From: Clostridia bacterium
GTDB taxonomy: Bacteria; Bacillota; Clostridia; Oscillospirales; CAG-382
Direction of reading: 5' to 3'
Length of the DNA: 5,263 nucleotides
Assembly: GCA_017938055.1 (NCBI GenBank)
Contig: JAGBCG010000250.1
Coordinates: 1-5,263, forward strand
Numbering within the stretch: the first letter of the stretch is position 1; each line of letters starts with the position of its first letter. Shown here piece after piece: positions 1 through 5,263 of the stretch. The position numbers were made by a program, and so were the translations under genes. The notes below the pieces were generated by a model that was given only the letters and a program-made list of their open reading frames with translations, did not search any database and was not told the origin of the DNA.

Positions 1-79
1 TCTATTCAAGGGCTTTGTTTTCTCGTCTTTCGTTGTTCAATTTTCAAGGTCCGTTCGCTACCCGCTTCTTGCGGACAGC
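1..79 (-). other. Putative rRNA operon leader (5' part of a pre-rRNA transcript)
   Basis: Read leftward, this is the transcript region just downstream of two strong tandem promoters. It has no start codon with a credible ribosome binding site and looks like stable-RNA leader. It contains a small potential hairpin (CCGC / GCGG around a five-base loop, about 63-75) or, alternatively, a longer-range pairing of GTCCG with CGGAC (72-76 with 49-53). A boxA-like element at 31-50 follows. The mature RNA, most likely 16S rRNA, would begin beyond the left edge and is not visible. That the operon is rrn is inferred from the promoter and leader architecture; a tRNA operon is the main alternative. Confidence 0.6.
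31..50 (-). promoter_or_regulatory. boxA-like antitermination/processing element in the leader
   Basis: The minus strand reads ACCTTGAAAATTGAACAACG. Firmicutes rRNA leaders and 16S-23S spacers commonly carry a CTTTGAAAACTGAACAA-type element, regarded as the boxA where the Nus antitermination complex loads. The match here is close in both sequence and position, roughly 30-50 nt into the P2 transcript. It is the best single clue that the transcript to the left is ribosomal RNA. The assignment rests on remembered family patterns, not on an alignment. Confidence 0.6.
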
Positions 80-85
80 TTTGCT

Positions 86-114
86 ATTATATCACAGCTT
101 TTTTCCTTTGTCAA
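86..114 (-). promoter_or_regulatory. Downstream tandem promoter P2 (sigma-A consensus) of the putative rrn operon
   Basis: On the minus strand the -35 box is TTGACA (109-114) and the -10 box is TATAAT (86-91), both perfect consensus, with a 17-bp spacer. A TG one base before the -10 makes it an extended -10 promoter. The DNA upstream of the -35 (about 115-150) is A-rich on the minus strand and could act as an UP element. A G lies seven bases after the -10 (position 79). In Bacillus subtilis, rRNA promoters start with GTP and respond to GTP level, so a G start would fit, but the start site is inferred. Such a perfect promoter is typical of stable RNA genes. Confidence 0.88.
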
Positions 115-189
115 GTACTTTTTCTCATTTTTTTCAAAAAATTATTTGACCTTGCTGCAATATGCCCGCCGCCTCTCGACAGCTTCGTT

Positions 190-218
190 AGTATATCATA
201 TCACTGGGGGTTTGTCAA
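190..218 (-). promoter_or_regulatory. Upstream tandem promoter P1 (sigma-A) of the putative rrn operon
   Basis: On the minus strand the -35 is TTGACA (213-218) and the -10 is TATACT (190-195), with a 17-bp spacer and a TG one base before the -10. The region just upstream (219-240) is a run of A-tracts on the minus strand, resembling an UP element. The promoter sits exactly 104 bp upstream of P2, and the first bases downstream resemble those of P2 (15 of 18 identical from the -10 onward), so the two look like a duplicated unit. Tandem P1/P2 promoters are the normal arrangement for rrn operons in Firmicutes. Confidence 0.85.
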
Positions 219-335
219 CTCCTTTTTCTACTTTTTTTAAACTTTGTAGGTTTTGTGCATTTTATTGTATTTTAACCCAAAAATTGTACAATATTCACAA
301 CCACATACAATTATTTAAAATTAATAATTTTGCAG

Positions 336-364
336 TTGAAGTATTTCTTGCACAGCTTTATAAT
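336..364 (+). promoter_or_regulatory. Sigma-A promoter of the DUF3737 gene
   Basis: The -35 is TTGAAG (336-341) and the -10 is TATAAT (359-364), with a 17-bp spacer. Transcription would start around 370-372, giving a short leader of about 30 nt before the ATG at 401. The promoter is divergent from P1, with about 117 bp between the two -35 boxes. That gap is AT-rich and holds nothing further that I can support. Confidence 0.75.
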
Positions 365-400
365 ATTATGTAACAAACACATCAATCTGAGGTAAACAAC

Positions 401-1237
401 ATGAAACAGATATCCGATACCACTTTTGATGCCGAGCGTGCATTATATGGCGAAAAAGATTTAATAGTACATAACTGCAATTTTCAGGGAGAAGCAGACG
501 GAGAAAGTGCATTGAAGGAATGTCGCAATATAGTTGCCGACAACTGTCATTTTGCTTTACGTTATCCTTTCTGGCATAACGATAATGTATTGATTGAAAC
601 CTGCGAAATGACATCAACATGTCGTGCTGCACTCTGGTACTGTGACAATGTAAAAATAAGCGGCTCACAGCTTTTTGGTATCAAAGCTCTGCGTGAATGT
701 AAAGAAGTGTCTATCCAGAATTGCAAAATTTCTTCTTCCGAATTTGGCTGGTTCTGTAATGACATACACGTTAACGATGTGTCTGCCGAGGGTGAATACT
801 TTATGATGCGTTCATGTGGCTTGAATTTTTCAAATTTCAGCCTTGCTGGCAAATACTCATTCCAATACATAAACAACGCTGTCTTTGAAAACTGCACCTT
901 TGACACCAAGGACGCTTTTTGGCACGCAAAAAACATAATTGTAAGAAACTGTACTATCAAAGGCGAATACCTGGGTTGGTACAGTGACGGAATAACATTT
1001 GAAAACTGCAAAATTTCAGGCACACAGCCTTTATGCTATTGCAAAAACCTCATTCTTAAAAATTGCGAAATGATTGACTGTGACCTCTCCTTTGAAAAAA
1101 GTGACGTTCATGCCGTTCTTACCTCTCCAATACTCAGCATAAAGAATCCCTTGTCAGGTACTATTTCTGTACCATCAGTAAGCGAAATAATTATGAATGA
1201 ACCGTGGGCTAAAGGCAAAATATTGACAGCAAATTGA
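401..1237 (+). CDS. DUF3737 family right-handed beta-helix protein
   Basis: A 278-residue protein matching the DUF3737 family (typically about 280 residues), whose biochemical role is unknown. Almost the whole chain is a solenoid. A rung motif of the type [V/I]-x-[I/F]-x-N-C-x-[I/F] recurs with its Cys position at residues 26, 49, 68, (89), 108, (127), (146), 165, 184, 203 and 222; bracketed positions have another residue. The spacing is exactly 19 from 89 onward. A second column carries Trp or another bulky residue followed by His/Tyr/Phe (W58, W79, W117, W174, W193). This is the ladder pattern of a parallel beta-helix. There are 17 Cys residues, no signal peptide and no membrane segment, so a cytoplasmic location with reduced thiols is likely. 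The start is supported by GAGG at 389-392, 8 bp before the ATG, and by the promoter at 336-364. It is a single-gene unit between a divergent putative rrn promoter and a convergent operon. The fold is inferred with good confidence; any carbohydrate-related activity would be a guess. Confidence 0.88.
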   Translation: MKQISDTTFDAERALYGEKDLIVHNCNFQGEADGESALKECRNIVADNCHFALRYPFWHNDNVLIETCEMTSTCRAALWYCDNVKISGSQLFGIKALRECKEVSIQNCKISSSEFGWFCNDIHVNDVSAEGEYFMMRSCGLNFSNFSLAGKYSFQYINNAVFENCTFDTKDAFWHAKNIIVRNCTIKGEYLGWYSDGITFENCKISGTQPLCYCKNLILKNCEMIDCDLSFEKSDVHAVLTSPILSIKNPLSGTISVPSVSEIIMNEPWAKGKILTAN

Positions 1238-1263
1238 TTTTCGTGGCAAGTTAATAACAACAA

Positions 1264-1285
1264 AGCGGCAGAATTATCTGCCGCT
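1264..1285. terminator. Bidirectional intrinsic terminator between convergent units
   Basis: A perfect 9-bp stem, AGCGGCAGA paired with TCTGCCGCT, closes a 4-base ATTA loop. Read on the minus strand it is followed at once by the T-rich TTTGTTGTTATT, a good intrinsic terminator for the murD-to-vanZ operon. Read on the plus strand it lies 26 bp after the DUF3737 stop, but the T run (1295-1301) begins nine bases after the stem, which is less canonical. It probably works in both directions, more strongly on the minus strand. Confidence 0.85.
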
Positions 1286-1291
1286 AAAATA

Positions 1292-1822
1292 TTATTTTTT
1301 TGTTTTCTTAAGCCTCTTTGATGCTTTTCTCAGTGACAAAATACAAACAGTAATTCCCGCAAGTATTCCCAAAAGGTCAATAAGAACATCCGTAGCACGC
1401 CCTGATCTTCCCTCCGTGAATTTCTGGTTACATTCATCTGCTATTGCCACAAGCACACAAAGAGGTATTGCCAGCTTTGCAGCAAAAATGTCATTTTTTC
1501 GATAACCCGCAAGACTTCTCACAGTAAAAAACATCAACACCCCAAGTAAAAAATACGAAAAAACATGTGCACTCTTTCTTACTATAGTGTCATAGAGTCT
1601 GTCCTTGCTGTGAGGCTCTAATTTTTCAGGCATTTTATAGTCATGGTCAATAGTTTTTACAACCCTCTCGGTTATTGCCTGACTCTGCATTGATGACTTT
1701 TTTCCCTCAGTTGAAGAAAACCCAAAAATCACCGCCGTCCACAACACCGTTAACACAAAAAACACCAGAAAAACTGTCATTCTTTTTGCCGTTAAAAATC
1801 TTTTTTCTGTTTCAACTGACAT
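1292..1822 (-). CDS. VanZ family membrane protein
   Basis: A 176-residue integral membrane protein of the VanZ-like family. The original VanZ gives low-level teicoplanin resistance by an unknown mechanism; most chromosomal homologues have no assigned role. Visible in order: a first membrane segment (about 15-35) ending in the FSS motif (35-37); a polar stretch of about 45 residues; RKSAH (82-86) leading into the second segment (about 86-103); a third (about 112-129); the family signature D129-E130 with N132-Q133; G138-R139 through D145 and D149; a fourth segment (about 144-164); and a Lys/Arg-rich tail. The key VanZ residues are all present, so it looks intact. Only 2 bp separate its ATG from the glmM stop, and its ribosome binding site lies inside the last glmM codons, so translation is probably coupled to glmM. 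It is the last gene of the operon; the terminator stem begins 6 bp after its stop. A drug-resistance role should not be assumed. Confidence 0.9.
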   Translation of the reverse strand: MSVETEKRFLTAKRMTVFLVFFVLTVLWTAVIFGFSSTEGKKSSMQSQAITERVVKTIDHDYKMPEKLEPHSKDRLYDTIVRKSAHVFSYFLLGVLMFFTVRSLAGYRKNDIFAAKLAIPLCVLVAIADECNQKFTEGRSGRATDVLIDLLGILAGITVCILSLRKASKRLKKTKK

Positions 1823-1824
1823 AT

Positions 1825-3174
1825 TTATGCCTCTACTTTATAACCTTTATTTATAATAGTCCTCACCACATCCATTACATGCTTACGACAAATCGTTTCT
1901 CCCTTTGCCTCTGCCATAACTCTTATAACAGGTTCCGTTCCACTCTTTCTGAGAAGAATTCTTCCGTCCTCACCAAGCTCTTTCTTTGCATTATCAAGAG
2001 CTGCAAGAACATCTTCATCATTCATCACCGCATCCTTGTCAGCAACTCTTACGTTTTCAAGATACTGCGGATACATCACAAACTTTTCACATAGCTTAGA
2101 GGAAGCAAGCTTGCTTTCAATAAATACTTCCATAATTTTTATTGCCGTAATGATTCCGTCACCCGTGGAAGCATATTTACTGAAAATTATATGTCCCGAT
2201 TCCTCGCCGCCAAGTCTAAGCCCGTTTTTAACCATAGCTTCATACACATACTTGTCGCCAACATCCGTCTTTACGTATTCAATTCCCTCTTCTTCAAGTG
2301 CCTTGAAAAGACCGATGTTTGACATAACTGTTGCAGCAACAGTATTCTTTGCAAGGCTTTCATTCGCTTTCATATACTTTGCACAAAGGTAAATAATATG
2401 GTCTCCCGTCAAAATGTTTCCGTCACAGTCCACTGCAAGACATCTGTCAGCATCACCGTCAAAAGCAAAGCCTATGTCAAGCTTTTCATCAAGCACAAGC
2501 TTCCTCAGACCCTCTATATGTGTTGAACCACAGTTTGTATTAATATTTACGCCATCAGGAGCATTGTTAATTACGTATGTAGTAGCACCCAAAGCATCAA
2601 AAACGCTCTTTGCAAGCATCCACGCACTTCCGTTTGAGCAGTCAAGACCAACCTTTATTCCTTTATATGAATTAAGTGCAAGAGATATTAAGTATCCAGT
2701 GTATCTGTTTCTTCCTGCAGCAAAGTCAACCGTTCTTCCAATACTTTCGCCTGTAGCAAAAGGTATTTCGTCTATTTTCCCGTCAATATATGCTTCAACA
2801 TCAGCTATAACCGCTTCGGAAAGCTTTTCGCCTCTGCTGTTTATAACCTTTATTCCGTTATCATAATAAGGATTATGGCTTGCAGAAATCATAATACCGC
2901 AGTCAAAGCCTTCGGTCCTTACAACATATGAAATACTGGGTGTTGTTGTAACGTGAAGAAGATATGCATCTGCACCCGAAGCCGTAAGTCCTGCAACAAG
3001 TGCATATTCAAACATATAGCTTGAGCGTCTTGTATCCTTTCCTATGACTATTTTGCATTTATGTTCTTTTCCGTAATACCAGCCTAAAAATCTTCCCACC
3101 TTAAAAGCGTGCTCGACAGTAAGCGTTTTGTTTGCCTCACCTCTGAAGCCATCAGTACCAAAATATTTTCCCAT
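1825..3174 (-). CDS. glmM: Phosphoglucosamine mutase GlmM
   Basis: GlmM interconverts glucosamine-6-phosphate and glucosamine-1-phosphate in the cytoplasm, feeding GlmU to make UDP-GlcNAc for peptidoglycan. The 449-residue length is normal for the family. All four hallmark sites of the alpha-D-phosphohexomutase superfamily are visible: an N-terminal FGTDGFRG (5-12); the active-site loop SASHNP (97-102), with S99 as the expected phosphoserine; the Mg-binding DGDADR (239-244) supplying three Asp ligands; the sugar-binding GGEESGHI (322-329); and the phosphate-binding RKSGTEP (409-415) with R418. The N-terminal FGTDGFRG and overall length favour GlmM over phosphomannomutase or phosphoglucomutase, which are the alternatives. 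The start has a strong AAAGGAG (3184-3190) 9 bp upstream. It lies 26 bp after the phosphoesterase gene and 2 bp before vanZ, in an operon that also has murD, which fits a cell-wall precursor role. In characterised GlmM proteins activity requires phosphorylation of the active-site serine. Confidence 0.96.
   Translation of the reverse strand: MGKYFGTDGFRGEANKTLTVEHAFKVGRFLGWYYGKEHKCKIVIGKDTRRSSYMFEYALVAGLTASGADAYLLHVTTTPSISYVVRTEGFDCGIMISASHNPYYDNGIKVINSRGEKLSEAVIADVEAYIDGKIDEIPFATGESIGRTVDFAAGRNRYTGYLISLALNSYKGIKVGLDCSNGSAWMLAKSVFDALGATTYVINNAPDGVNINTNCGSTHIEGLRKLVLDEKLDIGFAFDGDADRCLAVDCDGNILTGDHIIYLCAKYMKANESLAKNTVAATVMSNIGLFKALEEEGIEYVKTDVGDKYVYEAMVKNGLRLGGEESGHIIFSKYASTGDGIITAIKIMEVFIESKLASSKLCEKFVMYPQYLENVRVADKDAVMNDEDVLAALDNAKKELGEDGRILLRKSGTEPVIRVMAEAKGETICRKHVMDVVRTIINKGYKVEA
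1830..1834 (-). promoter_or_regulatory. Ribosome binding site of vanZ-like gene, inside the glmM 3' end
   Basis: The minus strand reads AGAGG, 7 bases before the VanZ ATG, and lies within the codons for the Val-Glu-Ala end of GlmM. This fixes the VanZ start at 1822 rather than the downstream Met15, and means ribosomes finishing glmM pass over the site, as expected for coupled translation. Confidence 0.7.
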
Positions 3175-3200
3175 TTTCCGTATCTCCTTTATATTTTTGA

Positions 3201-3902
3201 TTATTCTATCAAAAGTGGTTTAAAGCCCAGATAATCGCTTGACGTAAGGTACATTTTTATGCCGATGTATTCTTCATCAAGCTGTTCCTTTCTGACATTA
3301 TGCAAATGTCCGTAGTAAACCCTCTGAACGCCATATCTGTATAACAGGTCAACAATATCATAGTTTATAAAACCCCCGAAAACAGCAGGATAATGCATAA
3401 AAACAATCATTTCCGCATCCGGATTGTTCTTTCTGAGTTCAACGCCCGCATTGAGCGACAACTCAAGTCGTCCCGCCTCACGTTTGATTATTCTTTCATC
3501 CTCGGATTTTACTCCAAATTCATTGATCCAGCCTCTTGTTCCGCACAGGATTTTATTTTCACACAAATATGCGTTATTATAAAGAACTTCTATGGTATTT
3601 ATGGAGTTTTCCATAAAGAAATTGCTCATTTTATTCGCCGTTGCCCACCAGTAATCATGATTTCCCTTAAGAATAATCTTTCTGCCCGGCAAAGAATTTA
3701 TAAAAATCAAATCCTCCCTTGCCTCATTAAAATCCATTCCCCAGGAAATGTCGCCTGCTATAACAACAGTGTCTTCATTTTTAACTGTTCTTTTCCAGCT
3801 TTCTTCAATACGTGCTGCATGATTGTCCCAGCTTCTGCCGAAAACATCCATAGGCTTGTCGGTACTGAACGAAAGATGTGTATCCGAAAGACAGTACAGC
3901 AT
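3201..3902 (-). CDS. Metallophosphoesterase, COG1768-type predicted phosphohydrolase
   Basis: A 233-residue protein with a complete calcineurin-like metallophosphoesterase active site: DTH (D7, H9), GD (G50, D51), GNHD (G80 to D83), H170 in the fifth block, and GHLH (G198 to H201). These ligands normally bind two divalent metal ions and hydrolyse phosphomonoesters or diesters. The FSTDKPMDVFG segment after the first motif, GDISWGMD, GNHDYWW and the CGTRGW stretch (120-125) are typical of the COG1768 group of Firmicutes, whose substrate is unknown. There is no signal peptide or membrane segment, so it is probably cytoplasmic. The start at 3902 is firm because the murD stop codon lies in the same frame only four codons upstream. 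Its Shine-Dalgarno match is weak: GAGAGG at 3917-3922 is 14 bp away, so it may depend on ribosomes finishing murD. The position between murD and glmM suggests a role tied to envelope precursors, but this is inference from neighbours only. Confidence 0.9.
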   Translation of the reverse strand: MLYCLSDTHLSFSTDKPMDVFGRSWDNHAARIEESWKRTVKNEDTVVIAGDISWGMDFNEAREDLIFINSLPGRKIILKGNHDYWWATANKMSNFFMENSINTIEVLYNNAYLCENKILCGTRGWINEFGVKSEDERIIKREAGRLELSLNAGVELRKNNPDAEMIVFMHYPAVFGGFINYDIVDLLYRYGVQRVYYGHLHNVRKEQLDEEYIGIKMYLTSSDYLGFKPLLIE

Positions 3903-3911
3903 CTGTCTTAA

Positions 3912-5263
3912 TCAATCCTCTCCCAAAGAGGCAACCAATGCTTTAAAGCGTTTACCTCTCATTTCAAAATTCAAAAATTCATCAAAGCTTGTCATTGCAG
4001 GTGAAAGAAGGACAATATCCCCCTCTTTTGCAAACTTGCTTGCCTTTGCTACTGCATCGTCAAATCCGTCACAGCTTTCAAAATACAAGCTTTCTTTGTC
4101 ATAGTTTTCGTTGTTCAAAATGGATTTCTCCACCTTTTTCTCACAGGTATCGTGTGAAACAAACACCGCTTTTACCTTTGAGCATACTACCTCTGAAAGC
4201 TCTGTAAAGTCAAGGTTCTTATCCTTGCCGCCAATTATAAGCACAATTTTTCGTTTATATTCAGAACCAAAAGCACTCAGTGCAGCCATTGTTCTTGCAG
4301 GCGACGAGTCTATTGAGCTGTTATAATATTTAACGCCATTATATTCTCCAACAAATTCAAGTCTGTGTTCAACTCCGCCAAAGCTCTGTGCCACTTTTTT
4401 GACATCCTCTGCTGACACAAAATCATATGTAGCACCAATCGCCGCCATATAGTTTTCTATATTATGCTTTCCGGGAAGTATTATGTTCTCAGTATCAATA
4501 ATTTTATTTATACCGAAGTATATTTCACTTCCCATAAGATGAATATTTCCCACATTATTTTTTGCTGAAAACATTCTTGTTTTAAAGCCGTTTTTCTTAG
4601 CTTCTGTTCCAAAGTTAAGAGTTATGTCGTTGCCGCAGTTGGTAACAAGAATACCGCCTTGTGGCATATGCTGGAAAACAGCCTTTTTTGCCTGAATATA
4701 CTCGTCCATATCTGTATGCCAGTTAAGGTGATTTGGTGAAACATTTGTAACAACGGCAACATCGGGAAACGACAGTCTTGCAAAAGGAAGATTTTCATTT
4801 TCAAACCTGTTAACTGTATGAAGTTGAAAGGAGGATAGCTCCAACACCGTAAAATCATCGGGTGTTATTTTGTCAATTTCACAAAGCAGCGGCTTTCCTA
4901 TATTTCCGCCCAGGAACACTCTTTTTCCCGCCGCCTCAAGTATCCTTGCAATAAGAGTTGTGGTGGTGGTTTTACCATCACTTCCCGTAACGGCAATTAT
5001 TTTTGACGGACACAGTGACAAAAACGCTTCCATTTCACTTGTTATAATACTTCCGTTTTTCTGTGCCTGCAATATTTCATCACTGTCAAAGCGTATTCCG
5101 GGACTTTTAAAAACCAAGTCTTCCTTTATATCATCAAGATATTTTTCGCCTGTTATAAAGGTTGTTCCTCTGTCACGCAAATCAGCTACAACGGGATTTA
5201 TTCCCGAAAGCTCATCAAAGCTTTTAAAATCTCTTGCCACAACGCTCACGCCGTTATCAAGCA
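3912..5263 (-). CDS. murD: UDP-N-acetylmuramoyl-L-alanine--D-glutamate ligase MurD, 5' end outside the window
   Basis: MurD joins D-glutamate to UDP-MurNAc-L-Ala using ATP, in the cytoplasmic stage of peptidoglycan synthesis. The frame stays open to the right edge, reading Leu-Asp-Asn-Gly before a GTG at 5247-5249. That GTG is internal, because the first part of the N-terminal Rossmann-like domain is missing; about 20-30 codons should lie outside. Counting from that GTG as residue 1, one sees the ATP P-loop VTGSDGKTTTT (87-97), ELSSFQL (137-143), the NVSPNHLNWH block (169-178), the expected carbamylated lysine (K188 in AKKAVF), the KHNIEN/A block (261-270), EHRLE (294-298) and the C-terminal domain with IIGGKDK (338-344) and LLSPAMTSFDEF (414-425). 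The SSIDSSPART stretch (311-320) replaces the NDSKATN of Enterobacteria; similar forms occur in clostridial MurD. The C-terminus is intact. It is the most upstream visible gene of the operon, so its promoter is not in view. Confidence 0.95.
   Translation of the reverse strand, partial: LDNGVSVVARDFKSFDELSGINPVVADLRDRGTTFITGEKYLDDIKEDLVFKSPGIRFDSDEILQAQKNGSIITSEMEAFLSLCPSKIIAVTGSDGKTTTTTLIARILEAAGKRVFLGGNIGKPLLCEIDKITPDDFTVLELSSFQLHTVNRFENENLPFARLSFPDVAVVTNVSPNHLNWHTDMDEYIQAKKAVFQHMPQGGILVTNCGNDITLNFGTEAKKNGFKTRMFSAKNNVGNIHLMGSEIYFGINKIIDTENIILPGKHNIENYMAAIGATYDFVSAEDVKKVAQSFGGVEHRLEFVGEYNGVKYYNSSIDSSPARTMAALSAFGSEYKRKIVLIIGGKDKNLDFTELSEVVCSKVKAVFVSHDTCEKKVEKSILNNENYDKESLYFESCDGFDDAVAKASKFAKEGDIVLLSPAMTSFDEFLNFEMRGKRFKALVASLGED

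Noticed and set aside
49..76. Leader hairpin as a riboswitch or T-box
   Set aside because: Only short stems are possible, with no T-box sequence or known aptamer pattern; an rRNA leader explains the region better.
264..291. Possible third minus-strand promoter, TTGTAC (286-291) and TACAAT (264-269) with a 16-bp spacer
   Set aside because: The -35 matches only at its TTG and -10-like strings are frequent in such AT-rich DNA. It may be a weak upstream promoter but cannot be supported.
146..373. A 75-codon plus-strand open frame in the left intergenic region
   Set aside because: It runs across the P1 promoter and its UP-like region, has no ribosome binding site, and its product is a low-complexity mix with no recognisable family.
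366..1023. Minus-strand open frames of 100 and 153 codons opposite the DUF3737 gene
   Set aside because: They are antisense shadows of the periodic DUF3737 reading frame, without ribosome binding sites or recognisable domains.
1292..1822. VanZ homologue as part of an acquired glycopeptide resistance cluster
   Set aside because: No vanA/H/X/R/S genes or mobile-element signs are present, and the neighbours are housekeeping cell-wall genes.
3203..3231. TAGAAT on the minus strand at 3203-3208 as an internal promoter for glmM
   Set aside because: The expected -35 region reads TCTGGG, with no resemblance to TTGACA; glmM is better explained by read-through from murD.
3912..3914. UGA as a sense codon (alternative genetic code or selenocysteine)
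   Set aside because: Trp is encoded by TGG in these genes, MurD is already complete at its normal C-terminus, and the DUF3737 gene also ends normally at TGA.
5247..5249. GTG as the true murD start
   Set aside because: The frame continues in Leu-Asp-Asn-Gly to the edge, and the protein would lack the first strand and glycine-rich loop of the MurD N-terminal domain. The start lies outside.

Overview
The window is AT-rich DNA from a low-GC Gram-positive bacterium, most likely a Clostridia member, perhaps an Oscillospiraceae/Ruminococcaceae-type gut organism. The grounds are the clostridial style of the MurD, GlmM, COG1768-type phosphoesterase and DUF3737 proteins, strong AGGAGG-like ribosome binding sites, and a Firmicutes-style rRNA leader motif at the left edge. 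The genus cannot be fixed from this sequence.

Layout. Positions 1-400 carry no protein gene. Read on the minus strand they hold two tandem, near-consensus sigma-A promoters, both TTGACA with 17-bp spacers and exactly 104 bp apart. They are followed by a leader with a boxA-like CCTTGAAAAT element. This is the usual promoter and leader arrangement of a Firmicutes rRNA operon, so an rrn operon very probably starts just beyond the left edge and runs leftward. In the opposite direction a good sigma-A promoter at 336-364 serves a single-gene unit, 401-1237, encoding a DUF3737 right-handed beta-helix protein. A strong hairpin at 1264-1285 separates this gene from the convergent cluster.

The rest of the window, 5263 down to 1292, is one tightly packed minus-strand cluster: murD (5' end cut by the window edge), a COG1768-type metallophosphoesterase, glmM and a VanZ-family membrane protein. 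Gaps are 9, 26 and 2 bp, with no convincing internal promoter or terminator, so they are read as one operon whose promoter lies beyond the right edge.

Function. GlmM makes glucosamine-1-phosphate, the route to UDP-GlcNAc and so to all peptidoglycan precursors. MurD adds D-Glu to UDP-MurNAc-L-Ala. The phosphoesterase and the VanZ protein have no established role here, but their position suggests a link to cell-envelope metabolism. I see no mobile element, CRISPR array, tRNA or defence system. Nothing here amounts to a clearly new system. The most interesting points are the duplicated promoter unit, the very regular 19-residue beta-helix of the DUF3737 protein, and the single in-frame UGA separating murD from the phosphoesterase.
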